Source: Streptomyces rugosispiralis (GTDB lineage: Bacteria; Actinomycetota; Actinomycetes; Streptomycetales; Streptomycetaceae). Taken from it: DNA of 64,000 bases. Within the stretch, counting starts at the first letter, position 1. Each line of letters starts with the position of its first letter. A program made the translations under genes and the position numbers. Below, piece after piece: positions 16,890 to 25,603 of the stretch. Under the pieces are notes generated by a model. That model was not told where the DNA came from and did no database searches. It saw only the letters and a list, made by a program, of their open reading frames with translations. The DNA is taken from contig NZ_JANIAA010000035.1 of assembly GCF_024505145.1 (NCBI RefSeq), positions 46,522-110,521 of the forward strand, in the 5' to 3' direction.

Positions 16890-17986
16890 CGGCGCTCGGA
16901 CCGCGCCCCGGCCCCCGCACCGAACGGCTCGCGCTGCCCGGGGTGCTCAGCCCCGAGCAGGTGCTGCGCACGGTCGAGGGCATCGCCGCCGTCCAGCGCG
17001 CGGACGGCGCCATACCGTGGTTCCGCGGCCACCACCTCGACCCCTGGGACCACATCGAGTCCGCGATGGCGCTGGACGTGGCGGGCGAGCACGAGCGCGC
17101 CACGGCCGCCTACCGCTGGCTGGCCCGGCACCAGAACCCCGATGGCTCCTGGTACGCGGCCTACCCCGACACCCCGGACGGCGTCGCCGCCACCGACCCC
17201 GCCGACTGCGGCCGGGAGTCCAACTTCTGCGCCTACGTGGCGGTCGGCGCCTGGCACCACTACCTCTCCACGGGCGACGACGCCTTCCTCGACCAGATCT
17301 GGCCCACGGTCTTCGCCGCCGTCGAGTTCGTGCTCGGGCTGCAGCAGAGCGGCGGCCAGATCGGCTGGCGGCACCGCGCCGACGGCACCGTGGACCCCGA
17401 CGCCCTGCTGACCGGCTCCTCCTCCGTCTACCAGGCGCTGCGCTGCGCGCTGGCCATCGCGGAGCACCGGGAGGAACCCCAGCCCGACTGGGAGCTGTCG
17501 GCCGGGCTGCTCGGCCATGCCATACGCCACCACCCCGAGCGGTTCCTGGACAAGCACCGCTACTCGATGGACTGGTACTACCCGGTGCTCGGCGGCGCGG
17601 TCACCGGCGCCGCCGCCAAGGAGCGCATCGAGGAGGGCTGGGACCGCTTCGTGGTCCCCGGGCTCGGGGTGCGCTGTATCTCGCCCAACCCCTGGGTCAC
17701 CGGCGGCGAGAGCTGCGAACTGGCGCTCGCGCTCTGGGTGATGGGGGAGTCCGACCGCGCGGTGGACATCCTGCGGTGGATCCAGCCGACGCTGCGCGCC
17801 GAGGACGGCATGTACTGGACCGGCTACGTCTTCGAGGACGACGCGGTCTGGCCGGAGGAGCGCACGACCTGGACGGCCGGGTCGCTGCTGCTCGCCGTGG
17901 CGGCGCTGGGTGGCGACGAGGCGACCACGGCCGTCTTCGGCGGCGAGCGGCTGCCGCGTGGGTTGGACTCGAACTGCTGCGGCTAG
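16886..17986 (+). CDS. alpha/alpha-toroid protein annotated in relatives as prenyltransferase-like
   Basis: This 366-residue cytoplasmic protein has no signal peptide. Repeating helical units such as VEGIAAVQRADGAIPWF, YRWLARHQNPDGSWYAAY, WVTGGESCELALALWVMG and WTAGSLLLAVAALGG point to a six-hairpin toroid shared by glycosidases and terpenoid cyclases. Acidic-aromatic motifs (PWDHIESAMAL, YSMDWYYPVLGG) could form an active site. It is coupled to the methyltransferase (GTGA at 16886). It may be a glycan- or polyprenyl-modifying enzyme; I cannot decide between hydrolase-like and transferase-like chemistry. Confidence 0.7.
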   Translation: MTALGPRPGPRTERLALPGVLSPEQVLRTVEGIAAVQRADGAIPWFRGHHLDPWDHIESAMALDVAGEHERATAAYRWLARHQNPDGSWYAAYPDTPDGVAATDPADCGRESNFCAYVAVGAWHHYLSTGDDAFLDQIWPTVFAAVEFVLGLQQSGGQIGWRHRADGTVDPDALLTGSSSVYQALRCALAIAEHREEPQPDWELSAGLLGHAIRHHPERFLDKHRYSMDWYYPVLGGAVTGAAAKERIEEGWDRFVVPGLGVRCISPNPWVTGGESCELALALWVMGESDRAVDILRWIQPTLRAEDGMYWTGYVFEDDAVWPEERTTWTAGSLLLAVAALGGDEATTAVFGGERLPRGLDSNCCG

Positions 17987-18025
17987 GGTGAGTCCGACGT
18001 GACGCCTGCGGCGGGCTGTTCCCCT

Positions 18026-18180
18026 CCGTGCCCCGAAGGGGCGCGGGGCTGTGTCGATGTGCGGCTCCGCCGCGTGGGCACGACCGGCCACGACGGCGTC
18101 GCGGACGATCGGCGGCAGTGGCAGGGGCTCGGTCCCGGGGTCTGGGGCGGAGCCCCAGTTTCGGGGAGGGGCGGGTAGGG
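18026..18180. repeat. dispersed Streptomyces intergenic element with internal hairpin
   Basis: The segment between the convergent stops contains GTGCCCCGAAGGGGCGCGGG, CACGACCGGCCACGACGG and GGGGCGGAGCCCCAG, sequences I recognise as recurring in Streptomyces intergenic regions. A related copy is at 36362-36440. The perfect hairpin CTGGGGC-GGA-GCCCCAG at 18142-18158 can serve as a terminator for both flanking genes. Confidence 0.65.
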
Positions 18181-18220
18181 GAAAGACGCGCCGCAGGCGT
18201 CACGAACCGTCGGACGCCCG

Positions 18221-18514
18221 CTAGCCGCGGCGGAGCCGGCCGGCGATGGCGTGGCCGATGAAGAGGTACACCACGGCCGGGAGGCCGTAGTTGAGGACGG
18301 TCCGGAGCCAGTCCGTGTCCATCGTGAAGAGATCATGGGACCAGCTCGCGAGCCAGCTCGCCGCGTCGTGGACCACGGTTACGAGGTCGTTGGCGCGGTT
18401 CGCGTCGAGAAGGGCGAACAGGATCCAGAGGCCGAGGATGACGGCCATGACGTCCGCGACGACCGCCACGACGGTCGCCGCCTGGTTGCTTCCGTGGCGA
18501 TAACTTCGTGACAT
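18221..18514 (-). CDS. small two-helix membrane protein
   Basis: This is a 97-residue protein with a basic N terminus, a first membrane helix (AATVVAVVADVMAVILGLWI), and an intervening amphipathic stretch (WLASWSHDLFTMDTDWLR). A second helix (YGLPAVVYLFIGHAIAG) ends in RLRRG. It resembles small conserved Streptomyces membrane proteins of unknown function. The ATG at 18514 is the natural start. It stands alone, convergent with the GT4 operon. Confidence 0.7.
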   Translation of the reverse strand: MSRSYRHGSNQAATVVAVVADVMAVILGLWILFALLDANRANDLVTVVHDAASWLASWSHDLFTMDTDWLRTVLNYGLPAVVYLFIGHAIAGRLRRG

Positions 18515-18625
18515 GCCTCACGTGTTGCCCCGCGAAGCGAAGCCAAACTCGGCGCGGCCGCACACCCGTACGAGGCCGACGGTAAGCCCGTACGACACGG
18601 TCAGCCGGCCCGCGTACGACGCGCT

Positions 18626-19636
18626 TCAGCCCGCCAGCTCCGCCAGCACCCGCAGCGTCTCGAGGTCCGGCGCCAGCGCCAGCAGATCCGTGATCGGGCC
18701 CTTGCGCCACAACTCCAGCCGCTCCGCGATCCGTTCCCGCGGCCCGACCAGCGAGATCTCATCGGCGAAGGCGTCCGGCACCGCCTCGATCGCCTCCGCG
18801 CGCCGTCCCCCCAGGAACAGCTCCCGCACCCGGCGCGCCTCGGCCTCGTAGCCGAAGCGGGCCATCAGATCGGCGTGGAAGTTCCGGGCCGCGTGGCCCA
18901 TTCCGCCGATGTAGAAGCCGAGCATCGCCTTGACCGGCTTCAGCCCCTCCGCCACATCGGCGCACACCCGCACCTGTGTCATCGGCGCCACCATGAAGCC
19001 GTCCCGGGCGTCGGACAGCGTCGCCTGGTACAGCTCCGTCCGCGACGGCGACCAGTACAGCGGCAGCCAGCCGTCGGCGATGCGCACGGTCTGCGCGATG
19101 TTCTTGGGCCCCTCAGCGCCGAGCAGCACCGGGAGGCCGGCGCGCAGCGGATGGACGATGGGCTTGAGGGGTTTGCCGAGGCCGGTGGCGTCCGGCCCGG
19201 CGTAGGGGTGCGGGTGGTAGCGCCCGTCCAGCCGCACCGGCGCCTCGCGGTTCAGCACCTGCCGGATGACCTCGACATACTCCCGGGTCGCCGTCAGCGG
19301 GCTCTTGGGGAACGGGCGTCCGTACCAGCCCTCGACCACCTGCGGCCCGGACAGCCCCAGCCCCAGCATCATCCGGCCGCCGGAGAGATGGTCCAGGGTG
19401 AGCGCCTGCATCGCGGTGGCGGTGGGGGTGCGGGCGGCCATCTGCGCCACCGCCGTGCCGAGCGCGATCCGGGTGGTGTGCGCGGCGAGCCAGGTGAGCG
19501 GGGTGAAGGCGTCCGAGCCCCAGGACTCGGCGGTCCACACCGAGTGGTAGCCCAGCCGCTCCGCCTCCTGGGCGAGTTCCAGATGGCGGGGGTCGGGGCC
19601 GCGGCCCCAGTAGCCGAGCGCCAGACCGAGCCGCAT
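18626..19636 (-). CDS. LLM-class, probably F420-dependent oxidoreductase
   Basis: This is a 336-residue TIM-barrel protein of the luciferase-like monooxygenase superfamily. RLGLALGYWGRGPDPRH and AQEAERLGYHSVWTAESWGS are the standard N terminus. TRIALGTAVAQMAARTPTA, LDHLSGGRMMLGLGLSGPQV and ADGWLPLYWSP follow the F420-dependent mycobacterial-type pattern. The ATG at 19636 has GAGGGGG six bases upstream; the longer open frame before it lacks a start signal. It is monocistronic. The substrate is unknown; F420 as cofactor is inferred from the subfamily look. Confidence 0.88.
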   Translation of the reverse strand: MRLGLALGYWGRGPDPRHLELAQEAERLGYHSVWTAESWGSDAFTPLTWLAAHTTRIALGTAVAQMAARTPTATAMQALTLDHLSGGRMMLGLGLSGPQVVEGWYGRPFPKSPLTATREYVEVIRQVLNREAPVRLDGRYHPHPYAGPDATGLGKPLKPIVHPLRAGLPVLLGAEGPKNIAQTVRIADGWLPLYWSPSRTELYQATLSDARDGFMVAPMTQVRVCADVAEGLKPVKAMLGFYIGGMGHAARNFHADLMARFGYEAEARRVRELFLGGRRAEAIEAVPDAFADEISLVGPRERIAERLELWRKGPITDLLALAPDLETLRVLAELAG

Positions 19637-19736
19637 GGAAGCCCCCTCGTTCCGCCGGACAGAGTGGAGAACGGCGGCTGACGGCACGTCAGCCGCACAC
19701 CGGCCGGACTGTACGGGCCGGGGCCGCACATGGCAA

Positions 19737-19771
19737 CGGCCCCCCGCCCGAGCGTTACGGGCGAGGGGCCG
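19737..19771. terminator. hairpin terminator
   Basis: A 14-bp inverted repeat with one mismatch (19737-19750 and 19758-19771, loop AGCGTTA) lies downstream of the membrane-protein gene on the minus strand. Confidence 0.75.
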
Positions 19772-19820
19772 TGGACGCGTCATACGACACGCGGGCACGG
19801 GTCAGTCGCGCATGCGCGGG

Positions 19821-20651
19821 TCAGCCGCGCTGGATCCCCGTGGTGTCCTGCAGCACACCGCGGCGGCCGTCCTGCGTCTGGGCGACCAGCGCCTGACCGC
19901 GCTGCTCCACCGCGAGGTACCAGGTGCCGGGGGCCAGTTCGGCGATGGTGCTGGACGAGCCGTCCTCCGCGTACAGCGGACGGGCCACCGGCACCGCGAA
20001 CCAGAACGGGGCGAAGTCCCCGCCACCCGCGGCCGACGGGGCGGGGGCCGGAGCCTGCTGGCCGCCGAAGGGCTGGCCGGGCTGCGGCTGGCCGGGCTGC
20101 GGGGCGCCGTACGGCGCGGGGGCGCCGGGCTGGGCACCGCCCGGACCCGGGTAGCCGTACCCCGGCTGCGGGCCCTGGGCACCGTACGGGGACGGGGCCG
20201 GGCCGGAGGCGTTCATCAGCGGGGCCTTCAGGGCCGGAACGCGCTGGGTGAGCAGCGCGACGGCCGCCATCGCCAGGGTGGCGACCAGGCCGAGGATCTG
20301 CCCGACGCCCTTGTCGACTCCATCCGGGCCACCGATGATCGTCCACAGCGAGCTCCAGGCCGCGAAGACCGCGAGCGCCGAACCCCACTGGTCGAGCGAG
20401 AGCCCGAAGAGGTTGCGGGGCGCGGGCTGGAAACGCGCGGAGACGATGAGCGCCGCCGCGATCAGGCCGGCCAGGAAGATCGACGGCAGTACGGGGAAGA
20501 AGTCGGACTTCCATCCGTTCTCACCGGCGTCCTTGCAGAAGCTGCTACCGCCGCAGTCGACGGTGTAGAAGTCGAGGAAGGAGGCGATGAACAGCAACAC
20601 CGCTGCTCCGATCACCACGCCGTCGCCTCGAGTGAGCGAGCGGATGTTCAA
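19821..20651 (-). CDS. four-helix membrane protein with Pro/Gly/Gln-rich linker
   Basis: This is a 276-residue membrane protein. Four hydrophobic segments (VVIGAAVLLFIASFLDFYTV, LPSIFLAGLIAAALIVSA, WGSALAVFAAWSSLWTI, GQILGLVATLAMAAVALL) are followed by a low-complexity linker with PGQPQPGQP and GYGYPGPGG. A compact C-terminal domain (FWFAVPVARPLYAEDGSSS through GVLQDTTGIQRG) follows. The first extracytoplasmic loop has a Cys pair (DCGGSSFCKD). TTG 20651 follows AAAGGA at good distance and gives MNIRSLTRGDG. I do not recognise a functional family. Confidence 0.65.
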   Translation of the reverse strand: MNIRSLTRGDGVVIGAAVLLFIASFLDFYTVDCGGSSFCKDAGENGWKSDFFPVLPSIFLAGLIAAALIVSARFQPAPRNLFGLSLDQWGSALAVFAAWSSLWTIIGGPDGVDKGVGQILGLVATLAMAAVALLTQRVPALKAPLMNASGPAPSPYGAQGPQPGYGYPGPGGAQPGAPAPYGAPQPGQPQPGQPFGGQQAPAPAPSAAGGGDFAPFWFAVPVARPLYAEDGSSSTIAELAPGTWYLAVEQRGQALVAQTQDGRRGVLQDTTGIQRG

Positions 20652-20813
20652 CGTGAGGTCCTTTGTCGGTTTCGTCTGTACGAGCGCTGCCGCCAGGCGC
20701 GATAGCGCGAAGGCGTCGGGGGTGGGCCCCATCGTACGGGTGAATCCGCCTGCGGAGACCGGGGGTGTCCCATCGGTATCCCGGTCGTGACCTCCCGTTC
20801 GGTTGTGGAAGCC

Positions 20814-21740
20814 CTACTCGTTCAAGAAGTCCGTAATGCCCTGCGCGATGCCGCGCGCCGCGCGCTCGCGCCACGCCGTGTCGGTCAGTTCGGCGGCGTC
20901 CTGGGAGTCGCGCATATTGCCGCACTCGATGAACACCTTGGGAACGGTGGAGAGGTTGAGCCCGCCCAGGTCGCCCCGGACGTCCAGCCCGCTGCCGTCG
21001 CCGATGTACCGCGCGGGCGCGCTGCCGGTGGCCTTGGCGAACTCGCCGCGCAGCCGCTCGCCGAGTTGGCGGGAGGGCGCGGTGATGCCGGAGGTGTCCG
21101 CGCCGCCGCCGCGTACGGACTTGGGCAGGATCACATGGAAGCCGCGCTCCCCGGCGGCCGCGCCGTCCGCGTGCACGGAGACCACGGCGTCGGCGTGGGC
21201 CCTGTTGCCGATCTCCGCGCGCTCGTCGACGCACGGCCCGTACGTCCGGTCGCCGTCCTGGGTGAACCGCACGGTGGCGCCGCGCGCTTCGAGCAGGGTG
21301 CGGGCGCGGCGCGCCACATCGAGGGTGAAGGACGCCTCGGGGTAGCCGGAGTTGGTGGCCGTGCCCGTGGTGTCGCACTCCTTCTTCTCGGTGCCGATGT
21401 CCACGAGCCGGGCGATCCGCGAGGGGTGGTCGCGGTTGTGCGGATTGTGGCCGGGGTCGATCACCACGACCTTGCCCTTCAGGGACTCCCCGGCCGCTCC
21501 GGGCTTTCCGGCCTCCCCGGATGGCGCGGGTGGTGCGGACGCGCCGGACGACGGGGGCGGCGGGGAGGAGGTCGAGGAGGTCGTGGGCCCGCTCGCCCCG
21601 CCCGCGCCGTCGTCCTTCGAATCGCCCTGGGAACTCCACAGCAGCCAGCCGACGAAACAGGCCGGTATCAGCACCACCAGGGCGATGGCGAGGGTGCCGC
21701 CGCGGCGACCGGGCTCTGGGAAAAAGCTGCCGTTGGACAC
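20814..21740 (-). CDS. N-acetylmuramoyl-L-alanine amidase (Amidase_3), membrane-anchored
   Basis: This 308-residue cell-wall hydrolase cleaves the lactyl-peptide amide bond of peptidoglycan. A cytoplasmic start and one N-terminal membrane helix (LAIALVVLIPACFVGWLLW) are followed by a Ser/Pro-rich linker and the zinc-dependent amidase domain from about residue 90. The domain shows VVVIDPGHNPHN (zinc His), ADAVVSVHADGAA (second zinc His) and VFIECGNMRD (catalytic Glu). The GTG at 21740 is used. It is anchored outside the membrane by the N-terminal helix and so acts in the wall. The gene is monocistronic or coupled loosely to the downstream membrane-protein gene. Confidence 0.9.
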   Translation of the reverse strand: MSNGSFFPEPGRRGGTLAIALVVLIPACFVGWLLWSSQGDSKDDGAGGASGPTTSSTSSPPPPSSGASAPPAPSGEAGKPGAAGESLKGKVVVIDPGHNPHNRDHPSRIARLVDIGTEKKECDTTGTATNSGYPEASFTLDVARRARTLLEARGATVRFTQDGDRTYGPCVDERAEIGNRAHADAVVSVHADGAAAGERGFHVILPKSVRGGGADTSGITAPSRQLGERLRGEFAKATGSAPARYIGDGSGLDVRGDLGGLNLSTVPKVFIECGNMRDSQDAAELTDTAWRERAARGIAQGITDFLNE

Positions 21741-21866
21741 GCGGGCGATGGTAGCGGCCCGCCCGATGCGCCACGGGCGCCGGGCGGGTGGCGGCCCCGC
21801 CGGGCCTGGCCGCCCGGCCCCGGGCGGCGACGGGACAAGTCGGGCGTCCCGGCCATGTGCTCGCGG

Positions 21867-22538
21867 TCAGGCGGGCGGGGCGCCCGCCGTGCGGCGCAGG
21901 ACGCGGAGTGAGCGGGTGGCGGAGATCTCGGTGAACGCGCCGGAGGCGAGCGCGCGGCGGTAGATCCGGTACGGCGCCTGGCCGCCGTCGGCCGGATCGG
22001 GGAAGACGTCGTGGATCACCAGCAGCCCGCCCGGCGCGATATGCGGCGCCCAGCCCTCGTAGTCGGCGCTCGCGTGCTCGTCGGTGTGGCCGCCGTCGAT
22101 GAACACCAGACCGACCGGCTTCCCCCACACCGCCGCGACCCGAGGGGACCGCCCGACCACGGCGATGACATGGTCCTCGAGGCCCGCCCGGTGGAGGGTG
22201 CGGCGGAAGGTGGGCAGCGTGTCCATCCGCCCCACCTCCGGGTCGACCACCTCCGGGTCGTGGTACTCCCAGCCCGGCTGCTGCTCCTCGGAGCCCCGGT
22301 GGTGATCCACGGTCACGGCCACCGTCCCGGCCGCGCGGGCGGCGTCGGCCAGCAGGATCGTGGAGCGCCCGCAGTACGTGCCGACCTCCACCAGCGGCAG
22401 CCCCGGCGCCGCAGCCCGCACGGCCGCGGCGTACAGGGCGAGCCCCTCGTCCAGCGGCATGAAGCCCTTCGCCGCCTCGAAGGCGTCGAGCACGGTGCGG
22501 TCGGGGACCACGGAGGCGGCGGCAGCAGACTGAGTCAC
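21867..22538 (-). CDS. class I SAM-dependent methyltransferase (Methyltransf_24-like)
   Basis: This is a 223-residue protein. LPLVEVGTYCGRSTILLADAA is the SAM motif I region, TVAVTVDHHRGSEEQQPGW is the acidic motif II, and GLVFIDGGHTDEHASADYEG followed by PGGLLVIHDVFPDP is typical of catechol/O-methyltransferase-like enzymes. GTG 22538 follows AGGATGAG; an earlier in-frame GTG at 22562 is less well placed. It is divergent from the MFS gene. Substrate unknown. Confidence 0.85.
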   Translation of the reverse strand: MTQSAAAASVVPDRTVLDAFEAAKGFMPLDEGLALYAAAVRAAAPGLPLVEVGTYCGRSTILLADAARAAGTVAVTVDHHRGSEEQQPGWEYHDPEVVDPEVGRMDTLPTFRRTLHRAGLEDHVIAVVGRSPRVAAVWGKPVGLVFIDGGHTDEHASADYEGWAPHIAPGGLLVIHDVFPDPADGGQAPYRIYRRALASGAFTEISATRSLRVLRRTAGAPPA

Positions 22539-22652
22539 CCGCTCATCCTGCCGCACCGCCACCGGCCCGCCGTGCCCGGGGCCACGGCCCCTCGACGGGC
22601 GCCCACCGGGGCGGTACCAGGGCCTGCCCGGCCCTGATCCATCGGACCGGCC

Positions 22653-22699
22653 CTAGGGTCCTTCTGGCGGAGAGCGGAGATCCGTCAGAAGGACCCTAG
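22653..22699. promoter_or_regulatory. 19-bp inverted repeat between divergent genes
   Basis: Arms 22653-22671 and 22681-22699 pair over 19 bp with a single G-T wobble around a 9-nt loop. The outer arm is CTAGGGTCCTTCTG. It sits upstream of both the methyltransferase and the MFS gene, an odd place for a terminator. It could be an operator, an attenuator in the MFS leader, or an insulator. Confidence 0.6.
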
Positions 22700-22770
22700 G
22701 TCCGACGCCCTCCCCAAATGCGCGGAAACGCTGATGCGCAGGGCGGCTTCCGGATGCGAGCATCGCCGTC

Positions 22771-24222
22771 ATGTCCACCCCAGCGCCCCTCCCCCCGGAA
22801 ACCGCGGCCACCGTCCGGGGCCCGCGCGCCTCGCCCCCGGTCTGGGCGGTCCTGCTGGCCGCCTGCTCCGGGCAGTTCCTGGTGGTGCTCGACGTCTCGG
22901 TGGTGAACGTCGCGCTGCCGTCGATGCGTACGGACCTGGGGCTCGGCGGGACCGCGCTGCAGTGGGTGGTGAACGCCTACGCGCTCACCTTCGCCGGATT
23001 CCTGCTGCTCGGCGGGCGCGCGGCCGACCTCTTCGGGCGGAAACGGGTCTTCCTCGCCGGGCTCGGGCTGTTCACCGCGGCCAGCCTCGCCGGTGGCGTC
23101 GCCCAGGAGCCCTGGCAGCTGATCGCCTCCCGCGCGCTGCAGGGCATCGGCGCGGCCGTGCTCTCCCCGGCCACCCTCACCATCCTCACCACCACCTTCC
23201 CGACCGGCGCGGCCCGCACCCGGGCCATCGGCACCTGGACGGCGGTCGGCGCCGGCGGGGGCGCGGCGGGCGGGCTGGTCGGCGGTGTGCTCACCGAGTA
23301 CCTGTCCTGGCGCTGGGTGCTGCTGGTCAATGTGCCGGTCGGGGCCGTGGTGCTGGCGGCAGCGGCGGTGTTTCTGACCGAGGGCCGCTCCGGAGTGGTA
23401 CGGCGGCTCGACATACCGGGCGCGGTGCTGGTCACGGCGGGCGTCGCGGCGCTCGCGTACGGCATCGTGCAGACCGAACCGCACGGCTGGACCGCCGCCG
23501 CCTCGCTGCTGCCGCTGCTCGCGGGCGTCGCCCTGCTCGCGGTGTTCGTGGCCGTCGAGGCGCGTACGCGGGAGCCGCTGATGCCGCTGCGGCTGTTCCG
23601 CATCCGGGCGGTGTCGGCGGCGAACGCGGTGATGGTGGTGTGCGGCGGCGGCATGTTCGCCATGTGGTACCTCATGTCGCTCTATCTGCAGAACGTGTTG
23701 CACTTCAGCCCGGTGAAGGCCGGGCTCGCCTTCCTCCCGCACAGCCTGTCGATCGTCCTCGGCTCGAAGCTCGCGCCCCGGCTGATGGCCCGGGTGGACG
23801 GCAAGCTGCTGGCGATCGCGGGCGGTTCGCTGGCCGTCGTCGGCTACGCGTGGCAGAGCCGGATGGGTGCCGACGGCACCTATGTGGGGACGGTCCTGGG
23901 CCCCGCGATCATCATGTCGCTCGGGAGCGGGCTGATGATGACCCCGCTCGCCGCCTCCGCCACCTCGGGAGCCACCCCCTCCGAGGCGGGGCTGGTGTCG
24001 GGGCTGGTCAACACCTCGCGGCAGATCGGCGGCGCGCTCGGGCTGACCGTGCTGGCCACGGTCGCGGCCGAGCGGATCGCGGCGCACGGCGGGGCCGGCC
24101 CGGAGGCGCTCGCGGCCGGGTACGGCCGTGCCTTCGTCGTGGCCACCGGGATCATCGCGACGGCGGTGGTGCTGATGGCCTTGCTGCTGCCGCGTACGCC
24201 CGCGGTCACCCGCGGCTCCTAG
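22771..24222 (+). CDS. MFS drug-resistance transporter, DHA2 (14-helix) family
   Basis: This 483-residue multidrug exporter is of the EmrB/QacA type and uses the proton gradient. Key features are FLVVLDVSVVNVALPSM in helix 1 (motif D1), GGRAADLFGRKRVFLAGLGL (motif A), RALQGIGAAVLSPATLTIL (motif B), and GAGGGAAGGLVGGVLTEY (antiporter motif C). ATG 22771 gives the standard short cytoplasmic N terminus. No TetR gene is adjacent. A 19-bp hairpin lies 72 bp upstream, and a dead LuxR regulator gene lies just downstream on the other strand. Confidence 0.92.
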   Translation: MSTPAPLPPETAATVRGPRASPPVWAVLLAACSGQFLVVLDVSVVNVALPSMRTDLGLGGTALQWVVNAYALTFAGFLLLGGRAADLFGRKRVFLAGLGLFTAASLAGGVAQEPWQLIASRALQGIGAAVLSPATLTILTTTFPTGAARTRAIGTWTAVGAGGGAAGGLVGGVLTEYLSWRWVLLVNVPVGAVVLAAAAVFLTEGRSGVVRRLDIPGAVLVTAGVAALAYGIVQTEPHGWTAAASLLPLLAGVALLAVFVAVEARTREPLMPLRLFRIRAVSAANAVMVVCGGGMFAMWYLMSLYLQNVLHFSPVKAGLAFLPHSLSIVLGSKLAPRLMARVDGKLLAIAGGSLAVVGYAWQSRMGADGTYVGTVLGPAIIMSLGSGLMMTPLAASATSGATPSEAGLVSGLVNTSRQIGGALGLTVLATVAAERIAAHGGAGPEALAAGYGRAFVVATGIIATAVVLMALLLPRTPAVTRGS

Positions 24223-24227
24223 CGGCC

Positions 24228-24420
24228 GACTTGCCCGGCCGTTCCGGCGGGTGGCGCGGACGGCCTCCATGCGGTTGCGAGTCGGGGTCTCGCCGATGGC
24301 CGAGGAGGGATAGTCGCGCACGGTGGCGGGGGAGAGGCGCGCCTAGGCCGCGATGTCCGCGACCGTCGCCCCGTCCGCCGCCGCCGAGAGCACCTCGCGC
24401 TTCGCCCGATGCGCTCGGCG
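24228..24420 (-). pseudogene. LuxR-type response regulator remnant with in-frame stop
   Basis: Reading the minus strand gives AKREVLSAAADGATVADIAA, a TAG stop, then ARLSPATVRDYPSSAIGETP and TRNRMEAVRATRRNG. This lines up with the LuxR HTH (compare LGVLSLAADGASIPEIARTL and KTGARNRVDAIR in the intact regulator at 12910-13530). The TAG splits the recognition helix region, and the tail runs past where the family normally ends. The receiver domain is missing, because the DNA upstream up to 24608 shows no coding pattern. The intact ancestor may have regulated the convergent MFS gene. Confidence 0.75.
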
Positions 24421-24608
24421 GTGGCATACATCCGGCTGACCTTACGGATCCCCGTATGAGCTGGGCAGACGCGGATGTCGGGGGATGGCCATGACATGTG
24501 TCCCAGGGCCTTCGGCGCCCCGGCCGCCGCCACCTGACGGACCGTCAGTACGGGCTGTCCGCACCCTTCCCCCTTCGGGGCGATTGGGCTATACAGGGTG
24601 CCATCGGC

Positions 24609-24622
24609 TAGAACGCGTTCTA
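24609..24622. promoter_or_regulatory. KstR-type operator before the hydratase gene
   Basis: TAGAACGCGTTCTA is a perfect 14-bp palindrome and an exact match to TnnAACnnGTTnnA, 127 bp upstream of the hydratase start. Confidence 0.8.
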
Positions 24623-24748
24623 CATGTCCACGCGGACGACGCGACCCTGCCGACCAGCGACGACCCCGGCGCGGCCGACGGTGCGGACGGGCGGGCCGGG
24701 GTCTTCGGACCGTGGCCCAGCGAGCGGACCAAGGAGTGGTGTCGCCCC

Positions 24749-25603
24749 ATGCCCATCGATGTCGCGAAGGCCGTCTCGGCCGAACCCCGGAGCACGGCTC
24801 TCATCTGGGGGCAGAAGGACATCCAGCTCTATCACCTGGGCATCGGCGCCGGAATCCCCGCCACCGACCCCCAGGAGCTCCGCTACACCCTGGAGAGCAA
24901 GCTCCATGTGCTCCCCAGCTTCGCGACCGTCGCGGGCGGCGGGATGGCGGTCGCCGGGGGCATGGCCGCACCCGGTATCGACGTCGACCTCGCCGCCGTC
25001 CTGCACGGCGGCCAGACCGTCGAACTGCACCGGCCCATCCCGCTCGGCGGGGACGCCACCCAGACCTCGAAGGTCGCCGCCGTCTACGACAAGGGCAAGG
25101 CGGCGGTCATCGTGCTGCGCTCCGACGTGGCCGACGCGGACGGCCCGCTGTGGACCTGCGACACCCGGATCTTCGTCCGGGGCGAGGGCGGCTTCGGCGG
25201 TGAGCGCGGCCCCTCCGACCGCCTGGAGCCCCCGGCCCGTGAGCCGGACCGCACCGTGGAGCGGGCCATCCGCGAGGACCAGGCGCTGCTCTACCGGCTC
25301 TCCGGGGACTGGAACCCGCTCCACGCCGACCCCGAGTTCGCCAAGGTGGCGGGGTTCGAGAAGCCCATCCTGCACGGGCTGTGCTCGTACGGGATGGTGC
25401 TCAAGGCGGTCGTGGACACGGCGCTGGACGGGGAGGTGGCCCGGGTGCGCTCGTACACCACCCGCTTCGCCGGGGTGGCCTACCCGGGCGAGACCCTGCG
25501 CGTCCGGATGTGGCGGGACGAGGGGCGCGTCCAGGTGACGGCGACCGCCGTCGAGCGGGACGACGCACCGGTCCTCACCGACACCGTCGTCGAACACACC
25601 TGA
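24749..25603 (+). CDS. MaoC-like 2-enoyl-CoA hydratase (Hsd4B-like)
   Basis: This 284-residue double hot-dog hydratase resembles the hydratase-2 part of multifunctional enzyme type 2. The catalytic motif RLSGDWNPLHADPEFAKVAG has Asp187 and His192 (motif at 185-194) and is followed by FEKPILHGLCSYG. It would add water to a trans-2-enoyl-CoA to give the (3R)-hydroxyacyl-CoA, the substrate for the SDR encoded two genes on. It looks like mycobacterial Hsd4B (Rv3538), a KstR-regulon member. ATG 24749 with AAGGAG upstream is used; a longer open frame upstream runs through the operator and is not coding. Confidence 0.85.
   Translation: MPIDVAKAVSAEPRSTALIWGQKDIQLYHLGIGAGIPATDPQELRYTLESKLHVLPSFATVAGGGMAVAGGMAAPGIDVDLAAVLHGGQTVELHRPIPLGGDATQTSKVAAVYDKGKAAVIVLRSDVADADGPLWTCDTRIFVRGEGGFGGERGPSDRLEPPAREPDRTVERAIREDQALLYRLSGDWNPLHADPEFAKVAGFEKPILHGLCSYGMVLKAVVDTALDGEVARVRSYTTRFAGVAYPGETLRVRMWRDEGRVQVTATAVERDDAPVLTDTVVEHT

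Noticed and set aside
22696..24321. 541-codon open frame on the minus strand across the MFS gene
   Set aside because: The product is low-complexity Arg/Gly/His and mirrors the codons of the transporter, which has all the DHA2 motifs. Only the last part overlaps the LuxR remnant.
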